From: Streptomyces apocyni
Lineage (GTDB): Bacteria > Actinomycetota > Actinomycetes > Streptomycetales > Streptomycetaceae
Reading direction: 5' to 3'
DNA length: 64,000 nucleotides
Assembly (NCBI RefSeq): GCF_009739465.1
Contig: NZ_WHOM01000077.1
Location: 1-64,000, forward strand
Shown here: positions 15,312 to 23,037 of the stretch, piece after piece
Position numbering within the stretch: position 1 is the first letter of the stretch
Layout: every line of letters begins with the position of its first letter
Notes under the pieces: model-generated
The model's input: the letters and a program-made list of their open reading frames with translations, nothing else
Database searches by the model: none
Told to the model about the DNA's origin: nothing
Made by a program: the position numbers and the translations under genes

Positions 15312-17449
15312 ATGGGCTGGTACCAGGAGTCGGCGCTGCCGTGCGATTCAACGACCGTGACTGGACCGTTGCCGGGATCGAGGGAAACCTGACACCCCAG
15401 GCGCGTATCTGGCTAGCCGAGAACCATGAGGCGTGTGGGCTGGCGGTGTTCAGCCTGGCCACGCTGATCGGTGATCCCTCCTTCGAGATGAAGGACGGCC
15501 CGCCCCGTCTGCGCGTACCCCAGACGGGCCTGTTGTCGACCGTGTCCGAAGACCAGCAGCGGCGCGCGCTCGCCATCGAGCAGCACGTCCGCGAGGTGGA
15601 GACCGGCTACCCCACGCCGAACAGCGAAGGCCCGGTGAAGCCCCCGTACAACCCCGAAACCACCACGCTGGCACAGCGTGAGCAGGCCAAGGCTGACGAG
15701 CTCACCGCGCAGGGCTGGACGAGCGTGAGCCGGGCAACGGTCCGTAGGTGGCGTGCGCGCTACGGCACGGGCGGGGTGTGGGCACTGGTGCCCAAGCGTC
15801 GTAGTTCGACATTGCCCGGCCGGGCCGACGCCGAGGTAGTCGAAGCGGTTCGCAAACTGCTGCATCAGGAGGCGCCGCGCTCTCGGTCGCGGGGGTGGAA
15901 GAAGCGTATGCGCCGGGAAACGCAGTGGTGGCTGGATGCGAAGCACGGTCCCGGCGCAGTGAGGGTCCCGCCGCAGTCCACGTTCAACAAGCTCCTGGAC
16001 AAGGTGGAAGCGGTGCTGGGCCTGGGGGGCACGGTGGCTCAGCGGCGTGCCCGGGCCGCACGCCCGGAGCCGCCGTTCACCCCGACAGTCGCGCTGCGTC
16101 CCGGCGAGCTGGTGATGATGGACAGCACCCCGGTGGATGTGTTGTGCGTCCTGGATGACGGGGTCGTGGCACGGCCGGAGCTGACCACGGCACTGGACGT
16201 GGCGACCCGCAGCTTGTGGGGAATTCTGCGGCCGCCGGGTAGCAAGCTGACCGATGTGGCGGTCTTGCTGGCGCAGATGATGACGCCGATGACGATGCGG
16301 CCCGACTGGCCCGCGACGCTGTCGATGGCCTCCTCAGTTATCCCCCACGAGCGGCTGGTCAGCCTGGATGAGCGGTTGAACGACGCCGCGGCACGCCCGG
16401 TAATCGTGCCCAAGATGATCGTGGTCGACCAGGGCAAGGTGTTCGTCTCTCCCGCCACGCGGGCCGCGTGCGAAAGCCTGGGGATCTCTCTGCAGCCCGT
16501 GCCACCGGCCAACGGGCCAGCCAAGGCGCACGAGGAGCGGACCTTCGGCTCGCTCAACTCTCTGTTCTGTCAGTGGCTGCCGGGCCACACCGGGGCGAAC
16601 GTGTCCGAGCGGGGCTCCAAGGTCGAGCAGGAGCCGTTGCGGACCCTGCAGGAGATGCAGGAGCTGCTGGACGAGTTCCTCGTGCACTGGCACCACCGTC
16701 CGCATGAGGGCCTGCGCCATCCGCTGATGCCGAAGAAGGCCCTCACCCCGAACCAGATGTGGGCGGCGCTGCTCCCGGTGGCGGGGTACGTGCCGGTGGT
16801 ACTGAGCTCGCAGGACTACGTGGAGCTCCTGCCGGTGCGCTGGCAGCCGGTCACCGGCGCCGGTATCCGGTTCGACTACCGCACCTACGACGACAAGTGC
16901 CTCCACGAAGACCACGGCCCTGGGACGCGGTCGAAGGGGCGCCTGCGGGAGGTGCACCACAACCCCTACGACCCGACCCGGATCTGGGTACGCCTGCCCG
17001 AGGGGTTCCGTGAAGTGCCGTGGATTCACGCCACCGCGGTGAGCCTTCCGTTCACCCACCACATCTGGCAGCACATCTGCAAGGTCGTCAAGCGCACCGG
17101 GTCCCGCGAGGAGCACGAGGCAGAACTCGCCCTGGCTCTGGACGACTTCCTCAAGCGGGCCTCAGGGAAGGGGGAGCTGTCTCGCTCGGAGCGACGGGTA
17201 GTGGCCAAGTCCCGCGCCTCGGGGGCAGTGCCGGTGCCAGCAGGCGGGCCCGACGTGCTGAGCACTCCGACGCTGTCTTTTGGACTGGCCGGCGTGTACG
17301 CCGCGCCGGAACTCGACGACGACACCGTTCCCGACGAGGACGACGACCTGTCTGTTTCCAGCGACGGCGAGCAGGATGCCGACCAGGTCGCCGACGGCTC
17401 TTCCATCCTCGACGACACCAGCCGGGAGAACGACCTGTGGCTGCCGTAA
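15308..17449 (+). CDS. tnsB: TnsB/TniA-type DDE transposase
   Basis: 713 residues. An N-terminal winged-helix/HTH region (SRATVRRWRARYGTGGVWALV, about residue 140-160) is followed by an RNase H-fold integrase core. The acidic residues are D in LVMMDSTPVD (about 268), D in KMIVVDQGKVF (about 378) and E in NGPAKAHEERTFGS (about 410). A Mu/TnsB C-terminal beta-barrel region follows (VELLPVRWQPVTGAG, YDPTRIWVRLPEG) and an acidic tail of about 60 residues rich in Asp and Ser. The tail is the likely contact for TnsC. It starts within the tnsA stop (ATGA) and its last 13 bases overlap tnsC. This protein should carry out 3' end cleavage and strand transfer. Confidence 0.9.
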   Translation: MNGLVPGVGAAVRFNDRDWTVAGIEGNLTPQARIWLAENHEACGLAVFSLATLIGDPSFEMKDGPPRLRVPQTGLLSTVSEDQQRRALAIEQHVREVETGYPTPNSEGPVKPPYNPETTTLAQREQAKADELTAQGWTSVSRATVRRWRARYGTGGVWALVPKRRSSTLPGRADAEVVEAVRKLLHQEAPRSRSRGWKKRMRRETQWWLDAKHGPGAVRVPPQSTFNKLLDKVEAVLGLGGTVAQRRARAARPEPPFTPTVALRPGELVMMDSTPVDVLCVLDDGVVARPELTTALDVATRSLWGILRPPGSKLTDVAVLLAQMMTPMTMRPDWPATLSMASSVIPHERLVSLDERLNDAAARPVIVPKMIVVDQGKVFVSPATRAACESLGISLQPVPPANGPAKAHEERTFGSLNSLFCQWLPGHTGANVSERGSKVEQEPLRTLQEMQELLDEFLVHWHHRPHEGLRHPLMPKKALTPNQMWAALLPVAGYVPVVLSSQDYVELLPVRWQPVTGAGIRFDYRTYDDKCLHEDHGPGTRSKGRLREVHHNPYDPTRIWVRLPEGFREVPWIHATAVSLPFTHHIWQHICKVVKRTGSREEHEAELALALDDFLKRASGKGELSRSERRVVAKSRASGAVPVPAGGPDVLSTPTLSFGLAGVYAAPELDDDTVPDEDDDLSVSSDGEQDADQVADGSSILDDTSRENDLWLP

Positions 17450-18474
17450 CCGTGTGCGCGAGCGACGACTTCTTCGACGACGGTCTGCTCACCCCCAGCC
17501 CAATCACCAACTGCGTCCTGTGGCAGGCCTATGTGTCTCAACCGCGGGTGCCCGCTCTGCCTGTGAAGGATCCGTCCTGGAGCCGAAAGACGCTCCTGGA
17601 GTACCACTCCGAGTTCGTGACGCTGAAGACCCGCTCCATGGAACAGGCTCTTCAGCAGCTGAAGTTGACGCTCCTGGTCAACAACCGGCAGCAGGGTACC
17701 GCCCGGCGCGGGCTGATCGTGTCCGGGCCGCCGGGGGCGGGAAAGTCGACCACGCTCATGGAACTCGGCCGGTCCTTCGAACTGAGCGAACGGCGCCGTC
17801 GGCCCGGCATGGAGGGCTCCATGCCCGTGCTGTTCGCTTCCGTCCCGCCCACCTACACGCCCAGGAACCTGGCCAAGGTCCTCGCCCGGTTCGCCGGCAT
17901 TCCGATCCACGACCGGATGACCGAACACACCATCACCAACGCCGTGTGCCACGTCATGTTAAAGCGGGGCACCCGGCTGGTGTTCATCGACGACGTGCAC
18001 CTGCTCAACACCCGTACCCGGCCCGGCGCCGACACCTCCGACCAGGTCAAGACCCTGATGGAACGAGTACCCGCGACGTTCGTGCTGGCCGGTGTCAACG
18101 TGGAGGACTCACCGCTGCTGACCGGGCCCCGCGGTGCCCAGCTCGCCGCCCGCTGCAAACTCCTGCGCACGCCCCCGCTACTCAACGGCACCCAAGAGCA
18201 AAAGAAGATGTGGCACTCACTCCTGGGCGACATGGAGGGGGCGCTGCGGCTGGCCCGCCACCGGCCCGGAACGCTGGTACGCCACGCCGCCCACATCCAT
18301 CTCCGCACCGGCGGTGTGATGGCCAGTCTCTCCCTCCTTGTCAGGGAGGCCGCGATCCGCTCCATCCTGGACGGAAGCCTCGCGATCACGAAGAACCAGC
18401 TGTCGCAGGTGCTCCTCGACGTCCAGGCCACGAACGCGGCGCGCGCCACCCTGCGGCAACACCCTGGCAACTGA
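17437..18474 (+). CDS. tnsC: TnsC/TniB-type AAA+ ATPase
   Basis: 345 residues. Walker A is SGPPGAGKSTT (about residue 95) and Walker B is RLVFIDDVHLL (about 183), with a sensor-type VLAGVNVEDSPLL segment. The N-terminal 60 residues (WQAYVSQPRVPALPVKDPSW) resemble the TniB/TnsC entry region. GTG 17437 overlaps the tnsB stop; GTG 17452 is an in-frame alternative. TnsC polymerises on target DNA, activates TnsB and is recruited by TniQ. The gene stops just before a GC stem-loop and a 146-base gap to tniQ. Confidence 0.88.
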   Translation: MAAVTVCASDDFFDDGLLTPSPITNCVLWQAYVSQPRVPALPVKDPSWSRKTLLEYHSEFVTLKTRSMEQALQQLKLTLLVNNRQQGTARRGLIVSGPPGAGKSTTLMELGRSFELSERRRRPGMEGSMPVLFASVPPTYTPRNLAKVLARFAGIPIHDRMTEHTITNAVCHVMLKRGTRLVFIDDVHLLNTRTRPGADTSDQVKTLMERVPATFVLAGVNVEDSPLLTGPRGAQLAARCKLLRTPPLLNGTQEQKKMWHSLLGDMEGALRLARHRPGTLVRHAAHIHLRTGGVMASLSLLVREAAIRSILDGSLAITKNQLSQVLLDVQATNAARATLRQHPGN

Positions 18475-18477
18475 CCG

Positions 18478-18515
18478 GCGCGGCGGAAAGCCTCACCCCG
18501 GACCTCCCGCCGCGC
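18478..18515 (+). terminator. GC-rich stem-loop after tnsC
   Basis: GCGCGGCGG (18478-18486) pairs perfectly with CCGCCGCGC (18507-18515) around a 20-base loop, starting 4 bases after the tnsC stop. It could attenuate transcription between tnsABC and tniQ. The loop is long and no U-tract follows. Confidence 0.4.
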
Positions 18516-18620
18516 GCCCGCCCTGTAGTCCCCTTTCCCCGTGCCGATGGGGCGCTGATTCATGGCCGCCTCCCCTGCCCCGCCGTGTCCTGCCCTCAAC
18601 ACCCCCACGCGTAAAGGAAG

Positions 18621-19757
18621 ATGTTCGTGCAACCCTCTGCCTCCACGCTTGTTCGTATCCCAGCCGTGGCGGGCGAGCTGACCGGCTCCTGGTTTCGCAG
18701 GATGGCCGCCCTTTACGGTCTGCCCGCACAGGACTTGCTGCGGGGGGTCCTGAGCGGCGCGCACCGGGTGCAGGTGACCGGCACTCCGGGCAGCGGTCTG
18801 GAACTGTTCCTCAACACATCCGCGCGAACAGCCCTGGCCCGCTCCACCGGTCTTCCCCTGTCCCGGCTCAGCCGCCTGCTGCCCGCTCTCGCCGCCCCGC
18901 ACGGGCGGCTCGCGGACGACGAGAACCCGCGGGCGGCCTGGTACATGCCGGGCGAGGCATGGGTGGGGACCTGTCCTGCGTGTACTGGGCGGGCCTTACG
19001 GCCTGGACAGCCGGTTCTGGTGTACCCAGGAACGGCCGGGCACGTCTGTCGGCGTCACCGGCGCTGGCTCCTCGCGCATCCCGGGAGGCCAGCGAGCATT
19101 CCGCTGGAGACCCTGCCCGAGGTCCTCACCGCGCACCGACACCACTGTGCTCTCGCACGGGCCCGTCCGGACGCGGCGGACGTGGTGGCCCTCGCCGCGG
19201 CGGTCGTGTGGTCGTGGCAGGTACAGGGGTGGCGATCCGAGACGGTCTGGCAGGACCGTGCACACCGGCTGGCCGCGGTCACGGGATCCATGCCGGCGGC
19301 CGTGGTGCCGCATGCGCTGGTGTCCTACCCGGAGACGATCGCCGTGGCCCGGCTGCTCGGCGCTCCGCGCTGGCAGCAGCGGCTGCGCGCGACCGCCGCA
19401 GCCCAAGGGGCAGGTGCCGCAACGGAATTGTTGCTTCGGGAAATCAGCCGCCGGGCCGGCAGGCCGTGGCTCGCGGACTGGCTGATCGCCTACACCCGCA
19501 CCAGGCCCAGGACAGCCGCACAAACCGATCCCCTCGACCGGTGGCTGCGCTGGCTCACCGCTGCGGACGGCACCGAACGCGACGGCTTGTGGACGGTGCA
19601 CCGGACAGCCGTACGGCCCACCGAGTACAGCGACCGCGTCGGCTTCCTCACCGACCGCCGTCCCCGCAGCATCTGCGAAGAGGCCAAGGCAGCCTTCCTC
19701 ACTGGTGGCTGGGAACCGGCGCCCTCGCTGCGGCCCGAGCCAGCGCCGTGCCCGTGA
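18621..19757 (+). CDS. tniQ: TniQ/TnsD-family target-selection protein
   Basis: 378 residues, ATG 18621 after AAAGGAAG. The family signs are an opening ELTGSWFRRMAALYGLP segment, then a zinc knuckle, CPAC at about residue 117 paired with C-R-R-H-x-x-W-L at about 143, and a C-terminal YPETIAVARLLG motif near 230. TniQ proteins bridge TnsC and the target DNA or a targeting partner. At 378 residues it is nearer the short TniQ class than to full TnsD (about 500), so it may need a partner for site choice. A homologous C-terminal fragment lies at 51880. Confidence 0.88.
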   Translation: MFVQPSASTLVRIPAVAGELTGSWFRRMAALYGLPAQDLLRGVLSGAHRVQVTGTPGSGLELFLNTSARTALARSTGLPLSRLSRLLPALAAPHGRLADDENPRAAWYMPGEAWVGTCPACTGRALRPGQPVLVYPGTAGHVCRRHRRWLLAHPGRPASIPLETLPEVLTAHRHHCALARARPDAADVVALAAAVVWSWQVQGWRSETVWQDRAHRLAAVTGSMPAAVVPHALVSYPETIAVARLLGAPRWQQRLRATAAAQGAGAATELLLREISRRAGRPWLADWLIAYTRTRPRTAAQTDPLDRWLRWLTAADGTERDGLWTVHRTAVRPTEYSDRVGFLTDRRPRSICEEAKAAFLTGGWEPAPSLRPEPAPCP

Positions 19758-19890
19758 CATCTCCCGGCCCCGTCCCCGGCTCCCCCGCCAGCCAGCTCCG
19801 CCCCCGGCCGTATCGCGGCGGCGTCCGCAGGCCGCCACACACCGCACACCCCGCCCGCTCACCCCTCACACACGAAGGAGAGACACACCC

Positions 19891-21087
19891 ATGGCATCGA
19901 TCAGTCCGGAGTACGCCAGCCAGTTGCTGGCGGAACTCACCGAGGGCTGCCCCGTTCCCGCAGCGCCGGCCTCGCTGTCCCGCTACACCTTCCAGATCAG
20001 CAACCACGTCCTCATCGGAGACACCGCCGTTCGCGGCTACAAGCACAAGGGCCGGTGGCGGCTGGATGACCGGGACATCCGCGCGGCCGGCAACCGGCTC
20101 GCCTCGCTCCCCTTCGACCCCGACGACCTGGTCGATGCCCGTCTCGCGCCTGAGCACGACCGGACGTGGCGCTCACAGATCCACCGCTGGTTCGAGCACA
20201 TCTCCTACCAGGACCAGAGCGCCAACGGCTGCCGCTGCGAAGGACAGCAGCCGTGCAGCGGCACCCGGCCCAACCGCTACGGGCTGGGGTGCGGAGCGAC
20301 CTTCGAGCAGGTCAAGGAACGCTACGGCCGGTCGCCCATCGCGTGCACCAGCCCCCTGCCGCTGCTGACGTGGTCCGGCACCACCTGGATGGTCCCGCGC
20401 GCCTACGCCGCCCTCCTCGACCGGGCGGACCAGATCGCCGCCGAGTGCGTCGAACAGGCCGCCCGATGCAGCCGCTGCAACGCCACCGGAGACGTCTGGA
20501 AGTGGCGCACGCCCAGCAACAGCGGCTACACCACCCTGTGCCCCGCGTGCGCCGACGCCGTCGCCCGCCCCTACAAGAACCACCTGCGCGGCAGGCTGTA
20601 CGCGTCGCTGCCGAAGAACTCGCAGCCGGAGGCGTTCCTGTGCCGGATGTGCCCCAGTCCGCGACAGGCCGTGTACTGGGACCACTGCCACACGCACGGA
20701 TTCGTGCGCGGGCCGGTGTGCGCCAGCTGCAACACCTACGAAGGCGGCGGCCACCGGTTCATCCACCGGCCGGGCGCAGTCCGCCACCTTCTCTTGTGCG
20801 ACGGCTGCCGCCGCAACAGGACCGTGCCGCCGCGCCATCAGTCCGACATCGTGCTGCAGACGTTCGTGCCCGACCCTCACGGCCCGTGCGCGAAGCAGCC
20901 CCACTCCGCGTGGGGTTCGGTTCAGGAAGACGGATCGATCCGTTTCCGGATGCGCTGCTGGCAATGCGCGTTTGCACCCCAGTGGGAGCAGGTCGTGCCG
21001 GCCGCACAGGTCAGGCAGCTGGTACAGGAGTTCGTCGACAAGACTCTGGAGGCCGATGCCGACACCCCCGGCCAGGGCACCGCCTGA
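19891..21087 (+). CDS. Endonuclease VII-like HNH nuclease
   Basis: 398 residues, ATG 19891 after GAAGGAGA. Residues about 258-280 carry YWDHCHTHGFVRGPVCASCN, the recombination endonuclease VII motif with DHCH, RG and C-x-x-C-N. Additional zinc pairs appear: CSRC near 192, CPAC near 215, CRMC near 252, and CDGC near 307, so this is a Cys-rich multi-knuckle protein. A Trp-rich RWRLDDRDIRAAGNRL segment occurs near the N-terminus. It directly follows tniQ on the same strand and is closed by a strong terminator, so it is probably part of the mobile cassette. It could help resolve transposition or recombination intermediates, act as a homing-type targeting nuclease, or be defence cargo. Confidence 0.75.
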   Translation: MASISPEYASQLLAELTEGCPVPAAPASLSRYTFQISNHVLIGDTAVRGYKHKGRWRLDDRDIRAAGNRLASLPFDPDDLVDARLAPEHDRTWRSQIHRWFEHISYQDQSANGCRCEGQQPCSGTRPNRYGLGCGATFEQVKERYGRSPIACTSPLPLLTWSGTTWMVPRAYAALLDRADQIAAECVEQAARCSRCNATGDVWKWRTPSNSGYTTLCPACADAVARPYKNHLRGRLYASLPKNSQPEAFLCRMCPSPRQAVYWDHCHTHGFVRGPVCASCNTYEGGGHRFIHRPGAVRHLLLCDGCRRNRTVPPRHQSDIVLQTFVPDPHGPCAKQPHSAWGSVQEDGSIRFRMRCWQCAFAPQWEQVVPAAQVRQLVQEFVDKTLEADADTPGQGTA

Positions 21088-21102
21088 CGGCCCGTCTCCT
21101 CT

Positions 21103-21122
21103 ATCGTTTCTGTTCCTGAACT
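21103..21122 (-). repeat. Candidate right transposon-end site (inverted copy)
   Basis: Read on the minus strand it is AGTTCAGG-N6-AACGAT, the inverse of 13768-13787. It begins 16 bases after the endonuclease stop. Only 14 of 20 positions are shared, and neither terminal CA/TG nor a target duplication was found, so it is a candidate only. Confidence 0.4.
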
Positions 21123-21155
21123 TCTCTCCCCGAGTTCGCCCGTGGGCCGGGAGCC

Positions 21156-21189
21156 CGGCAGAAGGCAGCGCAGGCGCCGCCTTCTGCCG
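21156..21189 (+). terminator. Stem-loop terminator after the endonuclease gene
   Basis: CGGCAGAAGGC (21156-21166) pairs perfectly with GCCTTCTGCCG (21179-21189) around a 12-base loop that can pair further inside. It lies between convergent genes and could stop both. Confidence 0.8.
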
Positions 21190-21352
21190 TACATCAACGA
21201 AACGAGACACGCCACGGCCTCCACACTCCCCCGGCGGTAACCCGTCCGGGGGTGACGGCATGAGCCTTACCAGCTGTCTGCATGACCGCCGCTCACACCT
21301 TTGCCGCTTCCCGGACGCGGAACGCCCGATGTTGCGGCGCTGGTGGGCGATG

Positions 21353-22312
21353 TCAGAACTTCGGCCGGTCCTCGAGAACACTCGGCTCGTTGATCTTCCC
21401 GAAGGGGACGTGAACGCTAGGGGTGGTCCGCGACGTGCTGGCCAGATGGCTTTCCTGGTCGTCGAAGAATATGTGCGGCTTGAGGACCTTCATGATCTCG
21501 CCCTTGTCGATGCCTCCGAGGAAGAAGGCATCGTTGACTGTCACCCCCCATCGCTTCAGGCTCATCACTGCCCGCTCGTGCGCGGGGGCATTGCGTGCGG
21601 TGACGAGTGACACGTGGAGACGGATCCGATATTCGGCGGCCTTCTGCCGTTCCTCCTCCTCCCTTCGCTGGATGCGGTTGATGCTGGCAAGAAAGTCTTT
21701 CAGTGGTCCCGCATCGTGCGGAACCGCGGCGTTCAGCACCTCGTGGGCGCGGAACCCGTCGATGCCTCCCGTCTGGTACACCTGCTCCGACGCGTCGGTG
21801 GCAAGGACGCCGTCGAAGTCGAAGGAGATACGCAGGTCGTGATCGCTAGTGTCATCCTCGTACGGCTCACCCAGAACGTGTCCTGCTGGCAGTCCCTGTG
21901 AGACGGCCTCGCGTACGTCGCTGTCGTTCGCTGACAAGAACAGCGACATGTTGAGGGCTGGCATGAATTTGTAGGGCGAGCGGCCCTGCATGAAGATGGC
22001 CCGGCTTATCGGCAGCGCATGGGCCTCTATCGACCGCATGACGCGAAGCCCGGTATCGGGGTCGTTCCGAGACAGAACGATGACCTCGACCAAGGGGTCA
22101 CTTTCCTCGCTCAGGTCGTTCAGTGACAGCAGTCGGCGGATGAACGGGAAGGCAACGCCGGGGCGGAGCGTGTCGGCGAGATGCTCTTCCTGGTAGGCGC
22201 GATAGCTCTCCTCGCCCTGTTCCCGGAAGACGGCGTCCGACTCTGCGAGGTCGAACAGCGCGCTGGAGGCGATACCGACGACAAGCCGGTCCGCCAGTTC
22301 GTAGGCGGCCAC
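21353..22312 (-). CDS. Cytosolic 5'-nucleotidase (NT5C1-type, HAD superfamily)
   Basis: 319 residues. The HAD nucleophile loop is ISFDFDGVLATDASE (about 163-177), with further motifs at VTARNAPAHERAV (about 250) and HIFFDDQESHL (about 295). The N-terminal half (LVVGIASSALFDL, VIVLSRNDPDTGLRVMRSIE, ISRAIFMQGRSPYKF) matches the 5'-nucleotidase family typified by cytosolic nucleotidase I. The expected activity is removal of phosphate from nucleoside monophosphates. It sits alone, convergent with the Tn7-like cassette and next to defence genes. Nucleotide depletion or turnover of a signalling nucleotide is conceivable in that setting, but I see no partner gene that would prove it. Confidence 0.8.
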   Translation of the reverse strand: MAAYELADRLVVGIASSALFDLAESDAVFREQGEESYRAYQEEHLADTLRPGVAFPFIRRLLSLNDLSEESDPLVEVIVLSRNDPDTGLRVMRSIEAHALPISRAIFMQGRSPYKFMPALNMSLFLSANDSDVREAVSQGLPAGHVLGEPYEDDTSDHDLRISFDFDGVLATDASEQVYQTGGIDGFRAHEVLNAAVPHDAGPLKDFLASINRIQRREEEERQKAAEYRIRLHVSLVTARNAPAHERAVMSLKRWGVTVNDAFFLGGIDKGEIMKVLKPHIFFDDQESHLASTSRTTPSVHVPFGKINEPSVLEDRPKF

Positions 22313-22495
22313 AGCAACCCCTTTGGTCAGCCCGTTCTTACGCTCTCAATCATCGCACCAGCCTCGTCGCCGGGCCCGTCACGCATGCCCCGAGCAGTCC
22401 GGAAGCGCTGTTGGCCGGGATCTACCGAAGACGCAGCCAAGAGCCCGGCCCCCGTCCACCCCAGTAGGTGAGCTCCACAGGAGGAATCTGCAGAC

Positions 22496-22723
22496 GTGAG
22501 CCTGATGAGCATGCACCGCTCCGAGGGTAAGGAGTTCGACGGCGGCGTCATCGTCGAGGGCATCTACAGCTCGAAACTCCTCAACGCGCAATGGGACGCG
22601 AAACGCACGGATGAGGCACGACGGCTGCTCCGGGTCGCGATCACACGTGCCCGCCACACCGTCGTCTTCGTCCGCCCGTCCGACGCTCTTCCCCTCACCC
22701 CGCCGCTCCCGGCCACGGGCTGA
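22496..22723 (+). pseudogene. C-terminal fragment of a UvrD-family helicase
   Basis: 75 residues: MHRSEGKEFDGGVIVEG is SF1 motif V with the usual Lys-Gly-x-Glu-Phe-Asp, and RRLLRVAITRARHTVVFVRP is motif VI. Everything upstream (Walker A to motif IV) is absent, so this is the tail of a helicase whose 5' part has been lost. An AGGAGG lies about 12 bases before GTG 22496, probably by chance. It is not related to the helicase at 635 beyond family membership. Confidence 0.75.
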
Positions 22724-23037
22724 TCGGTCAAAGGGCCTCGCATCCAATGGTGCCGCTGGTCCGCAGGCCACAGCGGCTCGCATGTCTCAAGGGACGATAC
22801 GTGCTCGGATACGGCCGCTCTGGTGACTGGTTGTGTGCGGATCGGCGTAATCAGAAACCAATTTTGATCATTTTCTGGGTTTGATCTGCATATCTGCTGT
22901 CATATGAGGACCATGAATCAGCTCCTGCGCGTGCGTACGGCATTTCCCTCTCAGCCCCCCGCAGCCCTCAGGGGTACCACCGCCGCGCGGGTCCGCATCC
23001 GGCCTCGCAGCGGCACTGGCACGAGGAGCGGCGGGCG
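22724..23037. other. Promoter-bearing gap ahead of the helicase/NACHT pair
   Basis: No credible gene. The stretch 22855-22920 is AT-rich for this genome (AACCAATTTTGATCATTTTC, then TCATATGAGG) and probably contains the promoter for the downstream defence genes. Confidence 0.4.

Larger units (their letters stand above)
13768..21122 (+). mobile_element. Tn7-like transposition cassette (TnsA-like, TnsB, TnsC, TniQ plus endonuclease VII-like gene)
   Basis: Four genes in the canonical Tn7 order run on the plus strand from 14502 to 19757, with an HNH endonuclease gene following at 19891. The first three overlap each other. The limits given are the inverted 20-bp candidate sites, so the true ends may lie further out. 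In Tn7-like elements TnsB cuts and joins 3' ends, TnsC is the AAA+ regulator and TniQ/TnsD-type proteins pick the target. Remnants of another TniQ at 51880 show that more than one such element has visited this region. Confidence 0.65.
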
